Origin: Gemmatimonadota bacterium
GTDB taxonomy: Bacteria; Gemmatimonadota; Gemmatimonadetes; Gemmatimonadales; GWC2-71-9
Assembly (NCBI GenBank): GCA_029262195.1
Contig: JAJCZX010000007.1
Span: 1-64,000, forward strand
DNA length: 64,000 bases
Reading direction: 5' to 3'
Below the pieces are notes generated by a model. The model was given only the letters and a program-made list of their open reading frames with translations, was not told the DNA's origin and did no database searches. Of this stretch, positions 36,600-44,860 are shown piece by piece (the stretch's first letter is position 1; every line of letters starts with the position of its first letter). Position numbers and translations under genes: made by a program.

Positions 36600-37661
36600 T
36601 TACGAGACTACCGCGTACCAATACGCGGCGGCGTACATTAGAGCCGCAATTAATCCCGACATTCCCATTTTGGCCTGGCCCTGAGGTTTCGGCGGGTCAG
36701 AACCGTCGTATACCGGGACCGGCTCGGTGTCCGATTCGGTGTCCAACAGCGGGTAGACCTGGTGGCCGACCTCGTCGTCGTTTCTGGCTCCATCGAGTCC
36801 GTCTCCGGTAAGGCGCGCAACAATCACGGTGATATTGTCCGGGCCACCGCGCTCGTTGGCCATTTCAATGAGCTTACTGCAAGCGTCTTGCAGCGTGGGT
36901 TGAGCGTTGACGACTTCCCCGACCTCGTGCGTTTTGACCAGTCCCGAAAGTCCATCGGAGCAGATCACGATCACATCGTTTTTACGCGCCCTCTGGTGTG
37001 TCAGGTCTACTCGCACGGCGGGTTCGGGGCCGAGCGCCTGGAGAATGATGTTCTTGCGCTCGGAAACCTCTGCTTCTTCCTCAGTGATCTCTCCAGCGTC
37101 GATCAGCCTTTGCATCAAAGACTGATCTTTGGTCAACTGTACCGTTTCGTTGCCTCGGACCAGGAATGCCCGAGAATCTCCGACCTGCGACAGGTAGATA
37201 TCTGAGCCGATTATTCCGGCGGCCGTGGTTGTGGTACCCATGCCGCGCACTTCAGGGCGCTCCTTGGCGTACTGGTGGATTGCCGTGTTGGCTTCTTCCA
37301 CCGATTCGCGGAGGCGGAAAGCGAAGCGGTCGGGCGTGCATTCTTTGTCGTCGAACCAGGCGGTCGAGAGGTGCTGGTAAATCCGGTTGATCGCCATGTC
37401 ACTGGCAACTTCTCCGGCAGCCGCGCCGCCCATACCGTCAGCTACGACCAGGAGCGTGCCCCGGGGGCCGAGGAGGTGTTCCCTTACCTCGGGCTTGAGC
37501 GAAGCGTTCTTTGCCGAGAGATCCGCCACAAGAAAAGCATCTTCGTTGTGGTCGCGGCTCATCCCGACATCCGTCTTACCAAAGACGGACACCTTTATTG
37601 GTTCTTCGTTCTTTTTTCCGAAAAGGCCCAACTTAGCACCCCAATCTTTGTTGCGTTCCAT
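36600..37661 (-). CDS. PP2C-type serine/threonine phosphatase with C-terminal membrane anchor
   Basis: Motifs of the metal-dependent PPM phosphatases are present: TDVGMSRDHNEDAFLV, VVADGMGGAAAGEVAS, VICSDGLSGLV and GGPDNITVIVARL, in a 353-residue protein. The last 20 residues (SGLIAALMYAAAYWYAVV) form a tail anchor, an uncommon addition. I chose ATG 37661 (MERNKDWGAK); the frame is open 15 codons further upstream but that part lacks a clear site and lies inside the kinase gene. It overlaps the kinase gene by 29 bases and would reverse its phosphorylations. Confidence 0.92.
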   Translation of the reverse strand: MERNKDWGAKLGLFGKKNEEPIKVSVFGKTDVGMSRDHNEDAFLVADLSAKNASLKPEVREHLLGPRGTLLVVADGMGGAAAGEVASDMAINRIYQHLSTAWFDDKECTPDRFAFRLRESVEEANTAIHQYAKERPEVRGMGTTTTAAGIIGSDIYLSQVGDSRAFLVRGNETVQLTKDQSLMQRLIDAGEITEEEAEVSERKNIILQALGPEPAVRVDLTHQRARKNDVIVICSDGLSGLVKTHEVGEVVNAQPTLQDACSKLIEMANERGGPDNITVIVARLTGDGLDGARNDDEVGHQVYPLLDTESDTEPVPVYDGSDPPKPQGQAKMGMSGLIAALMYAAAYWYAVVS

Positions 37662-39384
37662 TGTAGCGCGATTGCGTGTCCGGATCAATCGCCAGCGCAT
37701 TATCAATCCATCGGCAAAGCGCGTTGTCGTTACTGCCTTCGGTTGTCCATGCAGCCACAGTCACGTCTGCGGCTTTCCATCGGATCGAGTCAGGTAAGGC
37801 ATTGTTGTCGTGATAGCCCCTCAACACCGTGCGGATTTCGCCGAGGCGAGTCACGTCAGGGTCGAACATATTGAAAATTTCTTGATCGTAACCATCAATT
37901 TCGGAGAAAATTCCAGCGATATCGAATGTTTGCGCGGGCGGCGTCACCGGATCATCAGGTGGGTCGTCATTGGTAGTTGGGTTGGTCCCAGGATTCTGGT
38001 GGTCGTTGTCGGTGTTTCCGGTAACTGGAGGGTCTGTGGCTGGATTTTGGCCGGAATTATCGGTGGCCTGTCCGCCGTTTGCCGTGTCGTCAGGCGAGTT
38101 CTCGCCTGGCGTTGCCGCCGCCACAGACGTCGAAGGATCGGTTTCATCACCGCGATTTATTATCATCACGCCTGCTGTTCCACCGACAACGAGAAACGCC
38201 ACGGTTGCCGCAACCGCGATCACAGGAGACTTTTTCTTTCCCTCGGCCGGTACCGCCACAGGCTGAGGGGTGACCGGTGTGGGTGTTTCGGCGCCCCCCA
38301 CTCGTGTTGCCATCAGGGCCTCATCGTCGGGTGTGCCGACAGCAGGGGTCTGGGCGGTCACGTCTGCGATCTCAACCGAGTCAATCAGTTGGGTCGCGCC
38401 ATCTGCATCGTCAAAAGCCGCAGGACTGGAAGCGGACATCCCGGAGGCCGCTGCTGTGGCCGCATCGCCAAATTCAGCTGCAGTTGAGTATCGATCCGAC
38501 GGAATCCTCTGCAACGCTTTGTCCATCACGGCCTGCATTTCAGGCGTGAAGTTCCCGGATGGGAAGGCTGCGGCGAGGGGGAGTGGATCATCAGTGAGCC
38601 GCTTGATCATCGTTTCCTGGGCGGTGTCAGCCTTAAACGGCAAATCCCCGGTGAGCATCTTGTAGTAAACCAGCGCGATCGAATAAACGTCGCTGCGGCC
38701 GTCCAGTACGTCACCGGAAAGTTGCTCCGGGCTCATGTATTCGGGAGTCCCGACTACGAGCCCAGTTTTGGTAACGTTCTGCCCTTCTTCACCCCCAACA
38801 GCCTTGGCTATCCCAAAATCCACAACCTTGATAAGATCTTTCTCGCCCCGGGCCTTGGCCACCATGATGTTGTCGGGCTTGATGTCGCGGTGCACGATCC
38901 CAAGGTCATGCGCAGCCTGCAAGGCATCGGTGGATTGCACTAGCAGGTCAGTGGCACGGGAAGCACCAAGAGCGCCCTCCCGTTCCAAAGTATCGGTAAG
39001 CGCTTCGCCTTCGATAAACTCCATTGCGAGGTAGATGACCCCGTCTTCAGTTTCACCGAAATCGTAGATGCCACAAACGTTGTGATGGTTGATTCGGGCG
39101 GCATTGGCTGCCTCCCTGTTGAAACGGGCTACTGCGTCGGGGTCGTTGGCCATCGACGATACCATGACTTTGATCGCACTCATTCGGCCCATTTTGACGT
39201 GTTCGCCAAGATAGACCGCACCCATTCCACCCTCGCCGAGCTTCTTGGTGACGTGATAGCGATCGGCGATTATCGACCCGATCATATCTGCGGTCCCTGC
39301 TGCTGACCTCAGGGTTGATCCGTCTTCGGGGCAGAACTTGGTATCGTCCGAAAACTCCTTGCCGCAGGTCGTACACGTCTTCAT
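37633..39384 (-). CDS. Membrane Ser/Thr protein kinase with N-terminal zinc ribbon
   Basis: The 583-residue protein starts with a zinc ribbon (CTTCGKEF and FCPEDG, residues 4-23). The Hanks-type kinase domain runs from about 41 to 300: glycine loop LGEGGMGAVYLG (49-60), Lys72 in SAIKVM, catalytic HRDIKPDN with Asp167, DFG at 189-191, and GTPEYMSPEQL. A linker, then one TM at about 387-408, leads to an extracytoplasmic tail rich in Asn, Thr, Gly and Pro with a small C-terminal domain (residues 480-583). It overlaps the FHA gene upstream by 4 bases and the phosphatase downstream by 29, which marks a single operon. Confidence 0.95.
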   Translation of the reverse strand: MKTCTTCGKEFSDDTKFCPEDGSTLRSAAGTADMIGSIIADRYHVTKKLGEGGMGAVYLGEHVKMGRMSAIKVMVSSMANDPDAVARFNREAANAARINHHNVCGIYDFGETEDGVIYLAMEFIEGEALTDTLEREGALGASRATDLLVQSTDALQAAHDLGIVHRDIKPDNIMVAKARGEKDLIKVVDFGIAKAVGGEEGQNVTKTGLVVGTPEYMSPEQLSGDVLDGRSDVYSIALVYYKMLTGDLPFKADTAQETMIKRLTDDPLPLAAAFPSGNFTPEMQAVMDKALQRIPSDRYSTAAEFGDAATAAASGMSASSPAAFDDADGATQLIDSVEIADVTAQTPAVGTPDDEALMATRVGGAETPTPVTPQPVAVPAEGKKKSPVIAVAATVAFLVVGGTAGVMIINRGDETDPSTSVAAATPGENSPDDTANGGQATDNSGQNPATDPPVTGNTDNDHQNPGTNPTTNDDPPDDPVTPPAQTFDIAGIFSEIDGYDQEIFNMFDPDVTRLGEIRTVLRGYHDNNALPDSIRWKAADVTVAAWTTEGSNDNALCRWIDNALAIDPDTQSRYNGTQQRLGC

Positions 39385-40286
39385 TTGTACTCAACCTTCA
39401 GCATTTTGTCGCCGACAAGGAAGCGAGAGCCGTTGGTTAGGACACACTCTCCCCGCACTGCGACGGCGGTGCCGTTTCGGCTTCCCACGTCAACCAGAAC
39501 GAAATCAGCGTCCTCCGACCGCACTTCCGTGTGGGCTCCGCTCATTGATGGGTCATACGGGAAAGTCCAATCCCCCTGCTCACGTCCAATGAGAACATTA
39601 CGCCCGGGGGAAAGGTGAACGGCGTCTCGCGAACTGCCGTCACTCCGCTGTTGAGTTAGCGAAGCGATATCTGCGCTCGGCACCAGTGATCCCAGACGTC
39701 TGGTGGAGTCAGCCTCTGGTGGGTGAGGCCCAGGGTACCCGAGCCTGCGGAAAACTATAATCTGTGACCCTATTAAGATCTTGTCTCCGTCCTGGAGGCG
39801 GTGGGGCTCTTCTAGGAACATCCAGGTCCCGTTGCGACTGCCCAGGTCTCGGAGTTCGATTTTATCGGCTCGAAGGCTCAATTGAGCATGCAGTGGGGAG
39901 AGAAAGGTGTCGTCGGCGAAAGTGAGATGTGCGCTTTCCCTGCCGATGGTGGTTTCAGGTCCCGCGAGAGAATGTCGGCAGATCGGAGTGCCTGTATCGT
40001 CGACCTGAACCAGTTGTATGTCAGATGTGACTTCATCGTCCAGACTGAGCATTTCGGAGTCTGGAGTAGAGCCCACGCGGGTCCCACAGGCGATGCAGAA
40101 ATTGGCGCGGGAAAGATTAGACGCGCCGCAGCGCCCACAGGCGCGACCGCTGCCCGCCTCAGAAACCTTGAAACCGCAACTCGAGCAAAAGGTTGATCCG
40201 GGAGCAATACCCGTCTGGCAAGAAGGGCACGACGGTGACTCTGCAACGTCGGTGGTCGAATACGGTGCTGTAGGGGGCCTGCTCAA
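39381..40286 (-). CDS. Zinc-ribbon protein with two FHA domains
   Basis: The 301-residue protein has two CxxC zinc ribbons in residues 19-67 (CPSCQTG...CSSCG and CGRCG...CIACG). A first FHA domain follows at about 92-180 with GRESAHL, SPLHAQL and LGSRNGTWMF, and a second at about 205-301 with GREQGDW, SGAHTEV and VGSRNGTAVAV. Both FHA domains keep the Arg, Ser/His and Asn positions used to bind phosphothreonine. It is the first gene of the kinase cluster; TTG is the start. Its likely role is adaptor for phosphorylated kinase or its substrates (inference). Confidence 0.9.
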   Translation of the reverse strand: MSRPPTAPYSTTDVAESPSCPSCQTGIAPGSTFCSSCGFKVSEAGSGRACGRCGASNLSRANFCIACGTRVGSTPDSEMLSLDDEVTSDIQLVQVDDTGTPICRHSLAGPETTIGRESAHLTFADDTFLSPLHAQLSLRADKIELRDLGSRNGTWMFLEEPHRLQDGDKILIGSQIIVFRRLGYPGPHPPEADSTRRLGSLVPSADIASLTQQRSDGSSRDAVHLSPGRNVLIGREQGDWTFPYDPSMSGAHTEVRSEDADFVLVDVGSRNGTAVAVRGECVLTNGSRFLVGDKMLKVEYK

Positions 40287-40488
40287 ATCGATACTCTCAC
40301 CATGGGGTTGAGATAATATTCTCTAACTTCCGATCACCATAAGGCTGCAATAGAAACCGATCCCTATCAAGGGCTGGATCCTGAAAAACTGAACGGAAGA
40401 CGCCCCGGAAGCCCAATCTATGCGCCGGAAACGGGGTGGTCAACCGGATCAAATTGACGTTTGTCAGCGGGTGCGTTTAGCTTCGTTG

Positions 40489-42447
40489 ATGGTCGCCCCA
40501 ATTCGTCGGTCCCTTTGGACCCTGATGTTACCAGTTTTTGGAGCCTGCGCAGGCAGGGGTACCTTTCCGGTTCCTGTGCCCGCACCACCTGTCACTTATG
40601 GTGAACTTGAGGTGCGCTTTGCCTATCCAAAAGTATCCGATACGGTCGAAGTCTCTGGCGGCGTAACCCATTATCACGCTGCTCAAAACCAGGTTTTCCC
40701 CAGAGTGGATTCGGTCTTCGTGTTCGGGACGGTGGGTACGGGGGACGCGACGCTGGAGGTCAACGGGGTGGCCGTGGATGTTTACCCGACGGGGGGATGG
40801 ATCGCGTGGTTGCCGTTGCCGGACGACTCGGTGGCGGTTTTCAGGGTTGTGGCAAGCTCCGGAGCCGAAGTGAGTCGGGCTGTGCTTACAGTGCCAGTTG
40901 TACGGTCCTTTTCTCCTCCGGATCGAGGAGCGTGGATAGATAGCACCTCCTACAGTTTGACTGGCGATGTCTGGCTTGCGCCGGAGGAGGGCTATCAACT
41001 CTCCGTTACCACGCACCCTGAGGCCTCGGTTGATCTTCTCTTTCCTGACGGCACGTCTGAAGCAATGATCCCGGAGGCTTCTGCGTTACGACCATCGTGG
41101 GGTGAAATGGCTTTTGGGACTGGGCCGGGCGAAGATGCGGTTGTGCGACGGAGATTTGTGTTGTGGCGCCATGGTGTGTTCGGGCCGGACCCGGGCCCCG
41201 TTTTGTCTCCGAATGACACGACCGCGGTTCCCGATCCTCGGTGGGTGGCGGTCCGAGCAGTGGTTGGAACCGACACGGTCTATTCCCGGTGGCCGTTGAG
41301 ACTGGGTCATGTTCGTGTTTTTCCGCCGGTTGTCGCCGTCATCGACGATGACCAGGGGAGGACGGGCGACACTGACGGCGTTACTCCCGGGCGACCGTCT
41401 GTTAGCGGTACCTATCACTGGTTCTTTCCCAACGGCACGGTGGCACGAGTGTCTGGACGGATTGGTGGGAGGGTGCGGCTGAAACTGTCGAGTCAGACTG
41501 TGTCGTGGATGAACGCGGTTGAGCTTGCCGAACTCCCCCCTGGCACGCCGCCGCCGGTCGGCACCACTAATCCGATTCGCCTGACTCCTGGAGATGAAAG
41601 TGTTGTGCTTCGAATGCCGTTTGACCGGCGATATCCGTTCAGGGTCGACGAGTCTGACTTTTCATTGACGGTGACCCTCTATGGTTTGACTGCTGATATG
41701 GATTGGCTCCAATACGGGGGCAGCGACCGCCTGGTTCGGCGGATGTCGTTTGCGCAACAGGGAACTGACGAAGTAACTGTGACTCTCGAATTGTCGGAGC
41801 TCGTTTGGGGCTATCGGACCCGTTGGGAGGGTACCGCGTTAATCCTGGAAATTCGTCGCCCTCCCGCCATCGACGGCAGTAACCCACTCCGCGGTTTAAC
41901 CGTCGCGCTTGATGCGGGGCACCCGCCCGCCGGTTCTACCGGACCGACGCTGGTCGGTGAATGGGATGTCACTCTTGGAGTAGCAAGGAAGACGGCTGAA
42001 CTACTTCGCGGTGAGGGTGCGAATGTGTTTATGGTGCGGGATTCTGATGCAGCGATGGGATTGTCTCAGCGCACTGCGCGTGCGGAGGAATCGGGCGCTG
42101 ACATCCTGGTTTCGATTCACGCCAACGCGTTACCTGATGGAGTGAATCCATTCGTCAACAGTGGTACTTCGGTCTACTATTACCAGCCGAGAAGCACTCG
42201 ACTGGCCCGTGATTTGAACAGCGCTCTGGTCCGACAGTTCGCATCGCGCGACCTTGGTTTTGGGCGAGCGGACCTGGCCATGGTGCGTCCGACCTGGATG
42301 CCGGCGGCCCTTACCGAAGGGTTGTTCATTATGCTGCCGGATCAGGAAGCAACGTTAACCAGCGACGAAGGTCAGCTCCGGTATGCGAGAGGCGTTTTGG
42401 AAGGTCTAATGAAATTCCTTGAATTCAGAAGGTCGTCGAATGATTAG
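40489..42447 (+). CDS. N-acetylmuramoyl-L-alanine amidase (Amidase_3) with large N-terminal beta region
   Basis: The last 180 residues are a zinc amidase that cuts peptide from MurNAc: ligands are in VALDAGHPP (His), LVGEWDVTLG (Glu) and SIHANALPDG (His), and the catalytic Glu is in ALTEGLFIM. The 450 residues before it are beta-rich and unassigned, with an AMIN-like segment just before the catalytic domain (LSELVWGYRTRWEGTALILEI). I prefer ATG 40489; the signal ends FGACAG with a possible lipid-modified Cys. A possible promoter TTGACG (40454-40459), 17 bases, TTAGCT (40477-40482) would start RNA at about this ATG, so it could be leaderless. Upstream GTG 40471 is an alternative. Confidence 0.88.
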   Translation: MVAPIRRSLWTLMLPVFGACAGRGTFPVPVPAPPVTYGELEVRFAYPKVSDTVEVSGGVTHYHAAQNQVFPRVDSVFVFGTVGTGDATLEVNGVAVDVYPTGGWIAWLPLPDDSVAVFRVVASSGAEVSRAVLTVPVVRSFSPPDRGAWIDSTSYSLTGDVWLAPEEGYQLSVTTHPEASVDLLFPDGTSEAMIPEASALRPSWGEMAFGTGPGEDAVVRRRFVLWRHGVFGPDPGPVLSPNDTTAVPDPRWVAVRAVVGTDTVYSRWPLRLGHVRVFPPVVAVIDDDQGRTGDTDGVTPGRPSVSGTYHWFFPNGTVARVSGRIGGRVRLKLSSQTVSWMNAVELAELPPGTPPPVGTTNPIRLTPGDESVVLRMPFDRRYPFRVDESDFSLTVTLYGLTADMDWLQYGGSDRLVRRMSFAQQGTDEVTVTLELSELVWGYRTRWEGTALILEIRRPPAIDGSNPLRGLTVALDAGHPPAGSTGPTLVGEWDVTLGVARKTAELLRGEGANVFMVRDSDAAMGLSQRTARAEESGADILVSIHANALPDGVNPFVNSGTSVYYYQPRSTRLARDLNSALVRQFASRDLGFGRADLAMVRPTWMPAALTEGLFIMLPDQEATLTSDEGQLRYARGVLEGLMKFLEFRRSSND

Positions 42448-42495
42448 TCGAATGATTAGCCGACCATTAGTTCTCTATTACAGTTCCATGAATGG

Positions 42496-42516
42496 CCGTT
42501 TTGTTATGGAAAACGG
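42496..42516. other. Perfect 7-bp hairpin downstream of amidase
   Basis: CCGTTTT and AAAACGG flank a GTTATGG loop. It lies in the 115-base gap between two genes. Without a T-run it is a doubtful terminator; on the opposite strand it is equally symmetric. A tandem copy of the 12-base TCGAATGATTAG overlaps the amidase stop just upstream. Confidence 0.45.
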
Positions 42517-42562
42517 TGGTTCAGTGTGAAACTTTGAGACTGGCAATGGGTAGCCTTTCAAC

Positions 42563-44809
42563 ATGAAATCCTTTCCGTTCCTAATAGTGTTTGGCCTGCT
42601 CGCCGCTGATGCAAATGCTCAGGATGCGGCGACCCGGCACAGAATTGAGGCGATACGGACTCAGCTGGATTCCCTCCAGGTTGAGGACTGGGAAACACTT
42701 GAACTCAGGGAAAGCCTCACGGTAGAAACGGCGAAGTTGAATCGAGACGACCCGATGATCCATATGGAACTTGGGTTTATCAATTATCGGCTCGCTGAAC
42801 TGGCCGATTCTTCTGACGAGTACTACGAAGACGCGGCTAGCGAATTCGAATGGGCCCGTGATTTGCGCCCGGATTGGCCCTATGCACATTACGGACTTGG
42901 ATTAGCCGAACTCAGCCTTGGCGAACACGGGCTTATTGCCATTGAGAACATTCGTCAGATACTTGGCATCGACCACCTTTCTAAGGCCGCCAGGGCGTTC
43001 GCAGCTGCGACGGAGTTGGATCCATCTTTCGTTCAGGCGGTGTTGGACCTGGCGGTAGCGGCGGGGCGGCAGCGCATTCAACCAAGGCTTGAGGTAGCGC
43101 TCGACGCGTTAAGAAGGGCTTCGCTGACTGAGGCCGGGCTAAACCCTGATGTGCAGCTGGCGCTGGGCCGAATGTCGCGCGAACTGGGTTATACCGACTC
43201 CGCTACTATTGCGTTCAGGAAGTTTCTTGAGGTGGGTGGTGATACCGCCATCGGATTTTTGGAAGTCGCGAGAACAGAATTCTCGGTTGGAAGGATTCGT
43301 GCCGCCCAGGATATGTACTACCGGGGAGCCGCAGCGGCCGTGAACTCGCCAGAGGCGGTGGCTCTTTATCGCTACGACGTCAACTGGATCGGGACACCTG
43401 AGGAGATTGAGGAGTTTGATGAATTGGCTGGCGGAGGTATGCACCTCTGGTTGCGTACGTTCTGGGAGCGCCGAGAGGCAGTGGATCTCCGGTTACCCGG
43501 CGAGCGAATGGCCGAGCATTTCCGCAGGTTTTTCTACGCCCGAGCCAACTATAGGCTTTTGTCGGCCCATCGTCATTACGACATAACCGAGCGTTACCAA
43601 AGCAGTCAAAACGAAGTCGATGACCGGGGGGTCATTTATATCAGGCACGGAGCCCCTGATCAAGTCGCCGTCTACAATGCCCCGGGCGTTGAACCGAACG
43701 AATCCTGGGAATACGGATGGCCCGATGGCCAGCGGATCTTTCATTTTGTGGCGCGTAGCGATGTCACAGATTACAAACTCGTTGAAAGTCTGATAGATGT
43801 GTATGGCTTTGGTGGCGCTATGGTGGTTGCATCAGCACCGGGCGTAGCCAATATCGATCGCGAACTTTTTGCATCGCGGGGCAACTTCAATTCCCGCTAT
43901 CGGAGACTCTCAACGGCGGGCTCAGCATCCGTTTCAAATGATCTTGCGAACGAGCGAGAGCAGGGTATGCGGACCATTGAGTATGGCACCAACAACGATA
44001 CCTACGTCCAAAGGTTTACACGAGAGATCCAACCTGCAATGCAAAGCGCGGTCGTCGCGGCTGACCCCGGTCTACCCAGCGCACTTTTGGTTTCATGGGC
44101 GGTCCAGGGCTCAGACCTCGAAGTAGTCCAGTCCCCAAGCGGCATGAGGTACTCATTGGGTGTGAGGATGTCTGCGATGTTGGACGGAGATCGTCAAGTT
44201 GCATTTTTGGACACGGCCTTCACCTATCCCGTCTCCAGGCGGCTTGAAGAGGGACAATTCTTGCAAGACATGGCTTTTCTGGAATTGGACCCGGGGATGT
44301 ACGTCGTACGCGTGATGGTGAAGGATCCGCTTACGGGCGCAGGCTCAATTACAACGCTTGATACGATGATTGTTCCGGGCAACCGCCTCCCTGAACCTGT
44401 GGTTGGCGATCTTGTGGCAGGATATGATGGTTGGGGCCTGCGATGGGCGTTGGCCAACGATGAGATCTTCATGAATCCGACGAATCTATATCCGTTCGGA
44501 TCGGTGATGGATATCCACTACGAAATGTATGGGCTTCCGGAAGGCGCGCAGTATGAGGCCAGACTGGAGGTCAAAAAAGGTGGCGGTGGTGGAGTGTTCG
44601 GATTTGTTGGGAGGTTGTTTGGCGGTGGTGGAGAAAAGATCTCGGTCGAATTTCCGGGGGTCTCGGATGGCAACATCACTGCTGTGGACCAGACTGTCGA
44701 TCTCTCGCCGCTGGAAGCCGGGGAGTATCAAGTAGAGCTCACCGTCAAAATTGGTGGAGAGGAAATTACCCGGGAGACTGTAATCACCGTTCTGGAGGGC
44801 GATGCTTGA
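42563..44809 (+). CDS. Secreted GWxTD-like domain protein with TPR-like N-terminal region
   Basis: The 748-residue protein has a Sec signal (MKSFPFLIVFGLLAADANAQ). Residues 30-280 form tetratricopeptide-like helix pairs (for example DPMIHMELGFINYRLAEL, WPYAHYGLGLAELSLGEHG). A central domain has VIYIRHGAPDQVAVY and ESWEYGWPDGQRIFHF, which matches the GWxTD family end but here lacks the GWxTD signature itself (QNEVDDRG stands in its place). The last third is beta-rich, with a glycine-rich loop (KGGGGGVFGFVG, GGGGEKI). Such proteins are known mainly by sequence in Bacteroidota and Gemmatimonadota. Function unknown. Confidence 0.75.
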   Translation: MKSFPFLIVFGLLAADANAQDAATRHRIEAIRTQLDSLQVEDWETLELRESLTVETAKLNRDDPMIHMELGFINYRLAELADSSDEYYEDAASEFEWARDLRPDWPYAHYGLGLAELSLGEHGLIAIENIRQILGIDHLSKAARAFAAATELDPSFVQAVLDLAVAAGRQRIQPRLEVALDALRRASLTEAGLNPDVQLALGRMSRELGYTDSATIAFRKFLEVGGDTAIGFLEVARTEFSVGRIRAAQDMYYRGAAAAVNSPEAVALYRYDVNWIGTPEEIEEFDELAGGGMHLWLRTFWERREAVDLRLPGERMAEHFRRFFYARANYRLLSAHRHYDITERYQSSQNEVDDRGVIYIRHGAPDQVAVYNAPGVEPNESWEYGWPDGQRIFHFVARSDVTDYKLVESLIDVYGFGGAMVVASAPGVANIDRELFASRGNFNSRYRRLSTAGSASVSNDLANEREQGMRTIEYGTNNDTYVQRFTREIQPAMQSAVVAADPGLPSALLVSWAVQGSDLEVVQSPSGMRYSLGVRMSAMLDGDRQVAFLDTAFTYPVSRRLEEGQFLQDMAFLELDPGMYVVRVMVKDPLTGAGSITTLDTMIVPGNRLPEPVVGDLVAGYDGWGLRWALANDEIFMNPTNLYPFGSVMDIHYEMYGLPEGAQYEARLEVKKGGGGGVFGFVGRLFGGGGEKISVEFPGVSDGNITAVDQTVDLSPLEAGEYQVELTVKIGGEEITRETVITVLEGDA

Positions 44810-44835
44810 CACAGGGTCTTTTTTCCGCGTAAATT
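44806..44835 (+). promoter_or_regulatory. Candidate sigma-70 promoter for the second kinase
   Basis: TTGACA at 44806-44811 is a perfect -35, followed by 18 bases and TAAATT at 44830-44835 (four of six matches). It overlaps the end of the preceding gene and lies 26 bases before the kinase ATG, with GAGGAT as ribosome binding site. Confidence 0.6.
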
Positions 44836-44860
44836 CGCAGGAATTGTGAGGATCCTATAG

